A stretch of DNA of 64,000 nucleotides from Panicum virgatum. Lineage: Eukaryota > Streptophyta > Magnoliopsida > Poales > Poaceae. The position numbers and the translations under genes are program-made. The stretch spans positions 15,245,900 through 15,309,899 of the forward strand of contig NC_053138.1 of the NCBI RefSeq assembly GCF_016808335.1, given 5' to 3'. The notes below the pieces were generated by a model, which saw only the letters and a list, made by a program, of their open reading frames with translations, was not told the DNA's origin and ran no database searches. Positions 31,766 to 42,237 of this stretch are shown here, one piece after another. Position 1 is the stretch's first letter. Every line of letters begins with the position of its first letter.

Positions 31766-34700
31766 GAAGACGCGCTCATCGCTTTCCTCCGGGCAAATGT
31801 CGACGTGTTCGCCTGGGAACCGTCACAGATGCCCGGGATCCCCAGGGAAGTGATCGAGCACAATCTGAGGATCTACCCCGACGCCACACCGGTGCGCCAG
31901 AAGCCTCGGAAGCAGTCCGTGGAGCGGCAGAACTTCATCCGCGAAGAAGTCCACAAGCTCCTACACGCCGGCTTCATCGAGGAGGTCCACCATCCCGAGT
32001 GGTTGGCCAATCCGGTCGTCGTCCCAAAGGCCAACGGGAAGCTCCGGATGTGCATCGACTACACCAGCCTCAACAAGGCATGTCCAAGAGACCCCTATCC
32101 TCTTCCGCGTATCGATCAGATCGTGGACTCCACCTCCGGGTGTGATCTTTTGTCTTTCCTAGATGCATACTCTGGTTTCCACCAGATTCAGATGTCTAGA
32201 GAGGATAGGAAGCATACTGCCTTTGTAACAGTAGATGGGCTTTATTGCTACATTGTCATGCCGTATGGTCTAAGGAATGCCTTACCCACGTTTGTACGAG
32301 CTATGAACAAAACCTTCTGTAATCTAATTAGAGATATTGTTGAGGTTTATGTCGATGACATTGTGGTCAAGACTAAGGTAGGGTCAACACTAGTGGAGGA
32401 CCTGTCCCTCGTCTTCGACCGTCTTCGCGCCACGCGCACGAAGCTGAACCCAGAGAAGTGCATCTTCGGCGTCTCAGCAGGGAAGCTGCTGGGTTTCCTG
32501 GTCTCACATCGAGGCATCGAGGCAAACCCAGCCAAGATCAAGGCGATCGAAGCAATGAGGCCTCCTGGCCGTATCAAGGACGTCCAGAAGCTTACTGGAT
32601 CTCTCGCTGCTCTTAGCCGCTTCATATCGAGGCTAGCTGAGAGGGCCCTTCCCTTCTTCAAGCTGTTGAGAAGGTCCGGTCCATTTTCATGGACCAAAGA
32701 GGCTGAACAGGCCTTCCAGGAGCTGAAGCAGCACCTCACCTTGCTGCCAGTATTGGTGGCTCCAGAACCCGGTGAGCCGTTGTTTCTGTATCTTGCTGCA
32801 TCTGCGGAGGCGGTCAGCATGGTGCTGGTCGCCGAAAGGATGGAGCAAACTTGCCAGGGGAGCACCAAGGTCCTCTTGGCCAAGGATGGTGAGCCGGACC
32901 CCGGACACGGGGGCCCGTCAGCCTCACCCCAGCTTGAAGGTCCGGATCCTGCACAGGCAGGTCCGGAGGAGCCTCATCCCAGTGGGAACCCAGAACCACT
33001 AGGGGCCCAAGGGACAGATGTTGTGGACAAGGGCGAGCCGGACCCAGGAACTAGGGTCCGGACCGTCCAAAAGCCAGTCTACTACATCAGTGAAGTCCTC
33101 CACGAGGCAAAGGCCAGGTATCTTGAGACGCATAAGCTTATCTATGCAATACTTATTGCGTCCAGGAAGCTGCGCCACTACTTTCAAGCACACCGAGTTG
33201 TTGTAGTGACCTCTTACCCATTAAGAGCGATCCTACACAACTCCAACGCCACAGGCAATATCGCCAAGTGGGCAGCAGAGCTGGCAGAATTCCAACTGGA
33301 TTTCCAGCCACGCCATGCGGTCAAGAGCCAGATCCTGGCTGATTTCATAGCGGAGTGGACTCCTTCCCCAAGCAACCCTGGGGGTCCGGTCATAAATGTT
33401 GGACCCCCGGAGCCGGAAATCAGGACACCAGTCTTCACCAAGCCTCACTGGACACTCTTCTTTGATGGGTCCGTCCGCGAGAAGTGGGCCGGGGCTGGTG
33501 TGGTCCTCATCGACCCAAACGGAGATCAGCTGAAGTACATGGTGCACCTTGAGTTCAGGGCCACCAACAACATGGCGGAATACGAGGCTCTGATCTTCGG
33601 CCTGACGCAAGCCCTCTCATTGGGGGTCCGGCAGCTTCTGGTGAAGGGGGACTCCCAGCTAATCATCAAGCAGGTCCGAGGGGATTGCAACTGCAACAAT
33701 CCCCAGCTCGCGGCATACCTCATTCACGTGAGGAAGCTCGAGAAGGACTTCGACGCCTTGGAACTGCAACACGTTCCCCGCGAGCACAACTCAGCAGCAG
33801 ATGATCTCTCTGCGAGAGCATCTACCTGGGCATCTGTGCCCGAGGGTGTCTTTGAAAGACGGTTGCTGAAACCTACCGCCCAGCCTGCCGAGCCGGGTGA
33901 GGGGGATCAAGCTGGCACCTCGAAGCTAGCGGTCCCGGCAACATTCCACCTATGGTGCCTAACCGGGGCTGTGTGTTCTGTTGAGGAACCTGGTGTCCTC
34001 ACGGAGCCACCCCTACCTGCTTTGGGAGCTCCCGATGCATGGATCTCCGAGATCCGGGACTACCTGAAGGATAACATCCTCCCTGATGACGATGTGTCCG
34101 CTGAGCGCATAGTCCGATTGGCTAAACGCTACGCGGTGGTAGAAGGGGATCTCTACCGCCGTGGCGCCAACGGAATCCTCATGCGATGCATTTCCCAGGG
34201 AGAGGGCCGCGAACTGCTCGCGGAGATCCATGGAGGCGAGTGCGGAAGTCATTCCTCCTCTCGCACGCTTGTTGGCAAGGCCTTTCGGCATGGCTTCTAC
34301 TGGCCAACAGCACTCCAGGATGCGGCTGAGCTGGTAAGGTCCTGCAAAGCATGCCAGTTCCATGCAAAACAAACACACACCCCAGCTCAAGCCCTGCAGA
34401 TGATTCCACCCTCATGGCCATTCGCTGTGTGGGGTGTGGATATCCTGGGGCCTTTCCCCCGGGCTGTCGACGGATACCGGTTCCTCTATGTCGCCATCGA
34501 CAAGTTCACCAAGTGGCCGGAAGTTACTCCTGTGGTGAATATTACTAAGAAATCAGCAGTCGCATTCCTCAGGTCCATTGTGTGCAGATTTGGCGTCCCA
34601 AACCGCATCATCGCGGACAACGGGACCCAATTCAAAAGCAGACTCTTCCAAGAGTACTGTGAGGACATTGGCATCCAGCTATGCTTTGCGTCCGTGGCAC

Positions 34701-35275
34701 ATCCCCGCAGCAATGGACAGGTTGAGAGAGCGAATGCAGAGATCCTCAGGGGACTCAAGACCCGCACCTACAACTGCTTGAAAAAGCATGGTGCCAAATG
34801 GGTTGACGAGCTTCCGTGTGTACTATGGGGCAACCGGACCACACCCAGCCGAGCTACCGGGGAGACTCCGTTCTTCCTGGTCTACGGGGCTGAAGCATGC
34901 CTTCCCCCAGAAATTCACCTGGGCTCACCACGGGTCCAGGCCTTTGACGAATCCATGCAGGAGCAGCTGCGGTGCGACGACGTGGACTTCGTTGACGAGC
35001 GAAGGTGGCGAGCAGCAATCCGAAATGCACGCTACAACCCGGCACTCCGGCGCTATCATCAACGGTTCGTGCACGGTAGGGAGCTCCGGGCTGGTGACCT
35101 CGTCCTCAGACGGATCCTGAACCGAGCGGGGCTCCACAAACTCTCCCCCAGCTGGGAGGGGCCTTTCAAGGTTACAGAGGTATGCCGGCCCGGATGCGTT
35201 CGCCTCGCCACAGAAGACGGAGTGCCGCTGCCCAACCCGTGGAACATAGAGCATCTGCGTAAGTTTTACACCTAG
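31766..35275 (+). CDS. Tat element pol: RT, RNase H, second RNase H, integrase
   Basis: Same frame as gag-protease, separated from it only by the TAG at 31763. RT begins near 31960 (ANPVVVPKANGKLRMCIDY, LDAYSGFHQIQ) with YVDD at 32348-32359. The first RNase H (PVYYISEVLHEAKARYLE) is preceded by an unusual insert of about 70 residues rich in Pro/Gly/Asp (32860-33070). A second, archaeal-type RNase H starts near 33455 (LFFDGSVREKWAGAG, MAEYEALIFGL). Integrase has the H-H-C-C finger near 34230-34360, the catalytic D (VDILGPF), D (IADNGTQF) and E (GQVERANAE), and a C-terminal GPF-like end. No in-frame stop occurs within this segment. It copies the RNA and inserts the DNA. Confidence 0.93.
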   Translation, partial: EDALIAFLRANVDVFAWEPSQMPGIPREVIEHNLRIYPDATPVRQKPRKQSVERQNFIREEVHKLLHAGFIEEVHHPEWLANPVVVPKANGKLRMCIDYTSLNKACPRDPYPLPRIDQIVDSTSGCDLLSFLDAYSGFHQIQMSREDRKHTAFVTVDGLYCYIVMPYGLRNALPTFVRAMNKTFCNLIRDIVEVYVDDIVVKTKVGSTLVEDLSLVFDRLRATRTKLNPEKCIFGVSAGKLLGFLVSHRGIEANPAKIKAIEAMRPPGRIKDVQKLTGSLAALSRFISRLAERALPFFKLLRRSGPFSWTKEAEQAFQELKQHLTLLPVLVAPEPGEPLFLYLAASAEAVSMVLVAERMEQTCQGSTKVLLAKDGEPDPGHGGPSASPQLEGPDPAQAGPEEPHPSGNPEPLGAQGTDVVDKGEPDPGTRVRTVQKPVYYISEVLHEAKARYLETHKLIYAILIASRKLRHYFQAHRVVVVTSYPLRAILHNSNATGNIAKWAAELAEFQLDFQPRHAVKSQILADFIAEWTPSPSNPGGPVINVGPPEPEIRTPVFTKPHWTLFFDGSVREKWAGAGVVLIDPNGDQLKYMVHLEFRATNNMAEYEALIFGLTQALSLGVRQLLVKGDSQLIIKQVRGDCNCNNPQLAAYLIHVRKLEKDFDALELQHVPREHNSAADDLSARASTWASVPEGVFERRLLKPTAQPAEPGEGDQAGTSKLAVPATFHLWCLTGAVCSVEEPGVLTEPPLPALGAPDAWISEIRDYLKDNILPDDDVSAERIVRLAKRYAVVEGDLYRRGANGILMRCISQGEGRELLAEIHGGECGSHSSSRTLVGKAFRHGFYWPTALQDAAELVRSCKACQFHAKQTHTPAQALQMIPPSWPFAVWGVDILGPFPRAVDGYRFLYVAIDKFTKWPEVTPVVNITKKSAVAFLRSIVCRFGVPNRIIADNGTQFKSRLFQEYCEDIGIQLCFASVAHPRSNGQVERANAEILRGLKTRTYNCLKKHGAKWVDELPCVLWGNRTTPSRATGETPFFLVYGAEACLPPEIHLGSPRVQAFDESMQEQLRCDDVDFVDERRWRAAIRNARYNPALRRYHQRFVHGRELRAGDLVLRRILNRAGLHKLSPSWEGPFKVTEVCRPGCVRLATEDGVPLPNPWNIEHLRKFYT

Positions 35276-35319
35276 GCAGAGCAGGGAAATAACTTTTCCT
35301 TTGTAATAAGATAGAGTTA

Positions 35320-36500
35320 GCGTGCGGCCCGGAGCGGTTGAGGGCCACCCTCGTAAACCCGACCTCTGGCATCCATCACACTAACGGCTAACGCGCGGCT
35401 CAGAGCGGTAGAGGTCCGACCTCATAAACCCGGCCTCTGGCATCCATCGCGCAAGCCATGTACATCGAGATTGCAAAGGAAAGATTTTCTCCTAGTTCTA
35501 TCTTTGTGTCAAAGTTAAATTACGCATTTCGATTCTCGGAATTTTCGCTTTTTTCTAACCCCCGCGGGACCTCTACTCTTGTTGCTGCAACTAAGATCTG
35601 CATTGAGCTGCTGGACTACCGTACAGGTCCGGACCCTCTTGCTGCTGGAGAGGGGTCCGGACCCCTAGAGACCTACTCTGGGGAGCGGGTACTGTTTCCT
35701 GGGGTGGTTCGGAGCCCAGTGTAGCCGCTTAGCTGGTTCCGTACCCAAAAGCCTGCACTCTTCACCACCCTGTAACGAGTGCTCTAGTACCTGGAGCCGG
35801 GTAATTGGGGGCCCGGACCTCGTCCCAGCTCAAGAGCTGGCTTCCTAAGTCCAACACGGTGTGTCCAACACTATATCTCAAAGGATCGAGCACAACAAAG
35901 TGACCTCACCCACTGCTGCGAAGGGTCTGGGACGATGAAGCCAGGTCCGGAAAGATCGTGCTGTTTCCTGGAGTGGTCCGGAGCCCTGCGTAGCGCCTTA
36001 GCCTGGTTCCGACCCTAAGCCTACGCACTCCCCCACTCTGTAACAAGCACAGAGCTACCTGGGCCTGCGCATCTAGAGTCCTGGACCTGGTACCAGCCTG
36101 GGATTGGTCAGGAATGAGCCCCGCGGGTCTGCTACTAAGCTATAACTTTGAAGTGGTACACAGGTTAAAACCTGGCAGGTGGTAGACAGTCTCAAACCAT
36201 TGAGCCTACCTACCAGGGGGTCCGAGTATCCGCTTCAAAGCTTTCATGCAGGATAAGAGCCAATCTCGATGGTAGACAGACTCATAGCAACTGAGTCTCT
36301 CTCCCAGGGGGCCCAGGGCATCCGCTTTGTCCCAGACATCATGGATGAATTCTGCATGCGTCAAATAGCTAAGTTAAGGCGCTTGCTCGTCTTGCAGGCT
36401 ATGCAGCCCTATGCCAAGGAGGTCCGCAGTATCTTCTACGGCTCAGATGGCAGACAGGTCCAAGCAACTGAACCTATCTGCCAGAGGGCCAGGGCGCCGG
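35320..36500 (+). repeat. Imperfect direct repeats in the Tat 3' spacer
   Basis: Three repeat families lie between pol and the antisense gene. A unit of about 70 bp (…cctctggcatccatc…) occurs twice at 35320-35458. A unit of about 110 bp (…ctgtttcctgg.gtggt..ggagcc…) occurs at about 35690-35810 and 35960-36075. A unit of about 60 bp (…ggtagacag…ccaggggg…) occurs three times between 36180 and 36500. No coding frame is supported. Tandem repeats in this position are typical of Tat elements. Confidence 0.8.
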
Positions 36501-36622
36501 GGTGCTGCATATTGCAAATCAACAACTGACAAACAGCTAAGTTGAAGTTTTTTCTACTTCAAAAATTACAGCTAGTACAAGTTTGTTACATAATGCAAAA
36601 GGAAAAAGATACGATGCCCAGC

Positions 36623-39600
36623 TCAAGAGTCTGCAGGTTCTCGCTTGAAGTAGGCGGCGACGAAGTCAACGGCCTCCTGCACGCTGTCCCGAGCGGCGGC
36701 CTCCGTCTCCGCTACAGGGCCATCGATCACGGGCGCCAGCGAGATGGTCGGGTCGTGGCTCCGGAGGCAGGTCAGGATGTGCTCCGCCACCAGCCGGATC
36801 AGCTCGCGGCCCTCGGATTCAAGCTGACCAGCAAGGACTGGCCCCAGGCGCTGGAGCCTATCCGAAGCAGAACTCAGCACCGGGAGGGCGTCAGCTACCG
36901 AAGCTGGCGGCTCCGCCACCTGGATCGGGCTCAGACCAAGCGGCACCAGCGCCAGGCTTGCTTCGCTTGCCCAGTCAGCGATCCGCTGGGCCTCGACACG
37001 CTGGTCTTCCTGATGCTTCCGGACCGCCTCCCGGACAGCCTCCTGCACCCGGGTGTCCAAGGCCGCCTTGGCCACCTCCACCTCGCGGGACCTCTCCTCG
37101 AGCTCGCGGGATCTCTCCTCGAGCTCGCGGGACCGCTCCTCCAGCTTGGCCTCCTTCTGCTCCGCATATACCTTCCGCTTCTTGAGCGACTCTCGCTGGC
37201 GCCCAAGCTCCTTCTCTATGCCGGTGGCGTGAGCCTCCCGCTTGGCGAGAGATTTCCGGTCCTCCTCCAAATCCGCCTCGTCGGCAGTCAGCTGGCAGGC
37301 TCTTTCCTGCAGTTGTTCACGCCATCCCTGCAGAGTCGTAGAGAAGACATCGAGCTCCTGCCTCCGGACCTCAAGGTCCTCGCTGCGAGTCTCCAGCTCT
37401 GACTGCTGGGCTGCGAGGTGGGCCTCGAGGCCGGACCGTTGAGCAGCGAAGCCAACAACCTCCAGGGTGAAGTCCTGCTCCCGCTGCGCCAAGGATTTCT
37501 CTCGGTTTTACACTGCGAGCTCTCGGTCAAACACCTTCTTAAGGTTGACTTGGTAGGCCTCTTGGTCCGCCTTGAGCTTTGACCGAGTTTCCGCGGCGTG
37601 GGAGGCTTCAGCCTTCGTGTGCGCCTCCAGGCGGGTGTGCCAATCGGAGAGGCGCTGACGCTCGCTCTCCAGCGCAGACCACTCCCGTCGGAAGGCCGCC
37701 TCGGCGGAGGAGGTTGCCTCCTCGATCGAATGCTGAACTCGCAACAGCACCTGAGGAAGCGGAGTCGCATCCTCCTCCGGGGATTGGAGCTGCAGGAGCC
37801 GCCTGCCAAACACCACCTCCAACTCTTCCTCCGCAACAGGACCGGAGCTGGAGGTAGGGGCTTCCGCTGCGGCACTTGTCTCCGGCGCCTCCGCCGCCGC
37901 CGAGTCGGGAGCGGCCGAGCACAGCTCCGGCGCCCCCGCTGCCGCCGAGTCGGGAGCGGCCGAGCCCAGCTCCGGCGCCCCTGCTGCTGCCGAGTCGGGC
38001 GCGGCCGGACCCAGCTCCGGCGCCCCTGCTGCTGCCGAGTCGGGCGCGGCCGGGCTCAGCTCCGGCGCCCCCGCTGCCGCCGAGTCGGGAGCGGCCGAGC
38101 CCAGCTCCGGCGCCCCCCCTGCCGTCGAGTCGGGAGCGGCCGGACCCAGCTCCGGCGCCCCCGCTGCCGCCGAGTCGGGCGCAGCCGGACCCAGCTCTGG
38201 CGCCCCCGCTGCCGCCGAGTCGGGCGCGGCTGGGCCCAGCTCCGGCGCCCCCGATGCCGCCGAGTCGGGCGCGGCCGAGCCTAACTCCGGCACTCCCGCT
38301 GCCGCCGTGGCGGACGCGGCCGCATCGGGTGCCCCCTCCACCGATGTGTCAGGAGCGGCTGTGCCCTGCACTGGCACCTCCACCACCGTGTCGGGTGCGG
38401 CTGCACCCAGCACCGGCGCCGCCGCCGCCGCCGCCGCCGCTGCTGCACTGAGCACTGCAGAGTCTGGAAATGGCATGACAGTTAGCATCGCATCATGTGC
38501 CACGGAGTAAGCAGCAGGACGCCGTACCTGAGGGTCCCGCACCTGCTGCCACCATCGCTGTCGATGCCGAGGTCGCCGCCGCCCGGGCACCTGCTGATGT
38601 GCCAACGGTGGTAGAAGAACCGCTGGGGCGGGAAGCCCTGGTAGCAAAGCAGAAAAGCCATCAACAAAAACAAACAAACAGAACACCGGCGCAAGCGAGG
38701 AGAGCAGGATGACACTAACCCAGCAGTACCGGGTACCCAGCGTCCCCGGAGCCCGGGCCTCTTCTCTTGTGGCTGCTGCTGTTGATGTTGCTGTTGTTGC
38801 CCGTGCAGCTGCGATGCAGGCGCAACCCGGGCCTGCACCCGTTGCTGCTGTTCCTGCGGCTGCGGCATGGGCGCAACCCGGGGTCGCACCTGTTGCTGCT
38901 GCTGCCGTCTGCGTGCCTGCTGCCGCTGCTCTTGCGGCTGCTCCTGCTGCTGCTGCTCTTGCTGCCGGCGCGATGAATTCCTCGGCGGCGATGGTGGTGG
39001 TCCAGTTGCGCTAGAGGACCCGTGGGGGCCGGCAGCCCGGGAGCTGCCTTGGCCTGCGCCCTCAGAAGACCTCTGGCGCTTCGCGGCGGGCTCCGAGACC
39101 AGGGTCCCGTCGCCCCGGAGTAGCCTCCGCCGGCCTGCGTCCCCCGACGACGCACCGGAGCTGCTCTGAGCCCGGCTGGAGCCGGCCGCGGCCGCGCTGC
39201 TAGCCGCGGCCTGTTTCCCCTTCGTAGTGGCGCCGGACCCCGCAGCGCTCAGCGTAGCCTAATCCCCGGACGTGCCAGGGATCCGGAGCCCACGGTTCGG
39301 GTCACCCCCGGTCTGCCGTAGGGCCAGTCCCCCGTCATCCAGGGTCGGCAGGGTGGCCAGCACCGCCACCCTCGCCGGGTCCTCGCAGAGGGGGACTATG
39401 CTCTGCGGGAGGATCAGGTTCTCTGGGATGAAGGTGTCTCCCGTCACGTTCCGCACCAGGACCTCCAAGGCCTCCTGGGTCAGGTCGCTTCCCTCCCCGC
39501 GGTGGGTCCTGCTGCAATCATTGAGGCCGGTGAAGCTCCACGCCGGTCGCGGCCGCTGCTTCAGGGGGGCGATCCGGCGCTTCACGAAGTCGCCGAGCAC

Positions 39601-40233
39601 GTGCCACGAGGTGAGGCCGCTCCCTGCCAGCGACCTGATTTTATCCAGCACGGAGTCGAACTCCGGCTGCAGCGATGGCTTGGCCCTCCAGGATGCTTTG
39701 TCGGAGGCGGGCCCCGCGGTCGGCAAGACAAGGCGCTCGTTGGCTTCGGTGGTAGCGATCACCCAATCCCTGCGCCACTCCTCCCACCTTCCCCCAGCAA
39801 GGCCGGGAATGTAAGGAGTCGGCAGGTCGCTCCTTATCTGGAAGTAGTACCCTCCCACTTCGTCTCTGCTCCTTCCGGACCTCACCAGGATGAAGAAGTA
39901 GCGGAAGAGGATGACGCAGGGACGCACTCCCACGAACATCTCGCATAAATGCACAAAGATGGACGCCAGGAGGAGGGAGTGGGGCGTCAGATGCTGAAGC
40001 TGGAGGCCGAAGTCTTCCAGCAGCAGCAGCAAGAATGAAGAAATCGGCAGTCCCACGCCGGCGGAGACGTGCGAGGTGAATAGCACGAACTCCCCGGCGC
40101 GGAGGTTGCCAAGGGGAACCGAGCCTGCTCGCACCCCCCAGCCGGTCTCCTGAGCGCTCCACCCAAGGAGGCGGCGCACTGTGTTCAGCTCTCCCTCGGT
40201 TTGGAAGCGACGGGGATGAACAAGGGATGCCAT
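36623..40233 (-). pseudogene. Tat antisense gene (putative gypsy-type transposon domain), three exons, two nonsense codons
   Basis: Minus-strand exons 40233-38720, 38637-38528 and 38463-36623. GT-AG introns are 82 and 64 bp; the total of 3465 bp is one frame of 1155 codons. N-terminal domain (LGWSAQETGWGVRAG, VGLPISSFLLLLLEDFGLQL, VHLCEMFVGVRPCVILF) matches the Pfam family called putative gypsy type transposon (PF04195). A Gln-rich segment, an Ala/Pro-rich segment with a 15-residue repeat, and a long coiled coil (RSRELEERSRELEERSRE) follow. Two in-frame stops interrupt it: TAG at 39259-39261 and TAA at 37508-37510. Both lie one C-to-T change from a Gln codon. Such antisense genes are known in Tat elements; their role is unknown. 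Confidence 0.85.
37880..38290 (-). repeat. 45-bp minisatellite in the antisense gene (about 9 units)
   Basis: Units of 45 bp encode variants of APELGPAAPDSAAAG on the minus strand. Units differ by a few substitutions, and length stays a multiple of three, so the frame is kept. Confidence 0.92.
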
Positions 40234-40866
40234 CTCTTGGTGGGTGAGGAAGGAGCCTGTGTAAGGGGGAGAGAAGGGCGAGGAAAGCTCGGAGGCAAAG
40301 GGGCGCAAAGGCTGGAATAAGAAGACGAATGCGGGAAAGCAACCGTGGAATGCGGTAAGCCCCGTTATAAAGCCTGACTCAACCGGCGCGCCCCGGAACC
40401 GTCGCTGGAACCCAAGCGACGTCCGCACCTAGTGTTAACCGCCCATTCCATGGCAAGGGGGCCCAGGCCCACCTGTCAGGGATGTCGGGTAACCAACAGA
40501 GGTGTGAAAAGGCGGGATCCGAACCGCCGCCCGCGCGCGTGAAGCAAGGCGGAAGCTGAGCTGACGTGCGCGCATTAATCGCAGGCGTGGCCGAGCTTTT
40601 CGGGAACTGCGACGGTGGTAAATATTCCGTTTACTCCGGCCGCAACAATGCCGAGTGTCGCGCGCATGACTATGTGAACCACTATTATGCGTGGGGATCG
40701 TGAGTCAGTAAGCCGTTGCGATGTGATGAGGCAGCAACCAACCCAATGGGTGGTCAAAGCCGGTCAAGACCCCTGCGGAAAGGAGCTTCAAGCTATATAG
40801 AGCCAAATCGCAGAAGTGGCCCCACCTGTGGGTTCGTACCTCCCCCAAGGTGGGCCCGGGGGCCAC

Positions 40867-41908
40867 TGTCGGTACCCTGTAACAGGGATACCCACTCTTA
40901 CTGCAGCAAGACAGGACCCGCGTAGTTATCCGTAGCTGCGCGGGAAAGACGGAGTAGCCAGGCCCCACAGGCCAGGCTTTTCCCTCACCAGGCCAACGGC
41001 CCCGGACCGTTCCCCGCCTATGGGTCCGGTGACGCCACGTGTCTCCACGGAAGGGAAGCTCCGAGCTGACCGCCGAGGCCTCGGACCCCCAGAGGGGTCC
41101 GGGACCTCCTGCGCCCGTCCGGACTCCCCTCACCGTGTAGGGGTCCGGAGCCGCCACGTGTCCCGGAGACGTGGGATCGTGCGCGAGTCTTCCGCAGGAA
41201 GACTCGCCCACCTACCGCATTTAATGCGATGGACAAGGCGTGCTCTGCCGCCACGGTACACAAGACAGCCTTTTGTCAGACCCCGCTGCGCGCCGCATAT
41301 TACCAAGGAGCACAGTGCAGCCGCCTGAGCCGCGCCCGCGCAGAGCCCGTCTGCCGCGTTAAATGGATACGACGGCACGGCACTTTTCCATCATGCCACC
41401 TACGCCGCTCCCTACACAGCCGTTCAGCTACGTGGCAGGCGATGCTACTAGCTACATCAGGCTCCGTCTCGACAAGACAGCGCCAAGACATGATGGACGG
41501 AGGGCTCCGGGAGCAGGCGAGGGAATCCAAGAGAGAGATCTCCTTTGCCTACAACGCCATAATGTATGAACAGTACATTAGTTTATACTGCATCGTTGGA
41601 CCCACCTGTCGGGGATCCAACGGCTGTGTACGCGCCCCCTTGAGATATAAAAGGGAGGTGCTCGCTGTGCACAGGACAGATCCAGACAGACTCAAGCTCT
41701 CGCACCTTCTCACTCTCGTGGGAAGGCAATACAACACACAGTGGACGTAGGGTATTACGCTCCGGCGGCCCGAACCACTCTAAATCTTGCTGTGTTCATC
41801 GTGTTCTTGAGTGAGATCGATCTAAGACTAGCTAACCCCCGAGTACACACCCTCTGGGCTAGGGCGGGTGCCTTCCGCCACCCGGCTGTGGTTTGCAGCA
41901 CCACGACA
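40867..41908 (+). repeat. 3' LTR of the Tat element
   Basis: 1042 bp, same length as the left LTR, with six substitutions. A purine/GC tract (gtgggcccgggggccac) precedes it at 40850-40866. TATAAAAG is at 41646-41653. Target duplication GGAAG follows at 41909-41913. Confidence 0.96.
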
Positions 41909-41943
41909 GGAAGCCTAGGTCGAAACCCTAACTCGTGATACCA

Positions 41944-42100
41944 TGTAGGAAAGGTAGGATGCGTATAATGCGGTCGATGTATTGCATTGATCCCCTTGGG
42001 CGGTATATATAGAGCACAGAGACTTGGGGGGCAAGACACCTCCCCGATACATATGGCAGTCCAGGATTACATATCCTAACCTACCAAATATACTATCACA
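41944..42100 (-). repeat. 5' LTR of the old small element
   Basis: 157 bp, matching 26702-26857 at about 90%. On the minus strand it is followed by TGGTATCA at 41943 leftward. Confidence 0.82.
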
Positions 42101-42237
42101 ATTTCAGCTAAAGTTATAAACTCTATTCATATTTGTAACGCGAGGCGTGTTTTGTTGAGTGAACATTTCTAGATCCCAGGGATGAAGTAAAAAAGCCATA
42201 CAAAGCAAAACACGAAGAAATGACTCTAAGAAACGTT

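Larger units (their letters stand above)
28244..41908 (+). mobile_element. Ty3/gypsy LTR retrotransposon, Tat lineage, young (13,665 bp)
   Basis: Complete structure: 1042-bp LTRs starting TGTCGG and ending CGACA, primer-binding site after 29285, gag-pro and pol in one frame, a repeat-rich 3' spacer, an antisense gene, and a purine-rich tract before the right LTR. Two RNase H domains in pol and an antisense gene with the Pfam-type putative gypsy transposon domain mark the Tat lineage. I count six single-base differences between the LTRs. At the grass LTR rate of 1.3e-8 per site per year this gives an age near 0.2 Myr. Confidence 0.96.
26702..42100 (-). mobile_element. Old small non-autonomous LTR retrotransposon, split by the Tat element
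   Basis: LTRs of 156 and 157 bp at 26702-26857 and 41944-42100 share about 90% identity. Flanking 5-mers ATGTC (26697-26701) and ATTTC (42101-42105) differ at one base and are the likely target duplication. The minus strand reads CTACA then TGGTATCA at 41943 leftward, an initiator tRNA-Met primer site. At the other end a purine tract (GGTGGGA) precedes TGTTTGAGTATATTTGG. The internal region is only about 1.42 kb once the 13.7-kb insert is taken out (26858-28243 plus 41909-41943), with no gag or pol. The primer type suggests a Copia relative. Confidence 0.8.

Noticed and set aside
30490..35254. Many antisense and shifted frames over Tat gag-pol
   Set aside because: Shadows of the single long gag-pro-pol frame.
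35320..38290. CRISPR-like regular repeats
   Set aside because: The repeats are contiguous or imperfect with no constant spacers, lie in a plant retrotransposon, and encode protein in part; not a CRISPR array.
42101..42237. Extra coding part between the old LTR element and the solo LTR
   Set aside because: Only 137 bp with no conserved frame; treated as flanking DNA.
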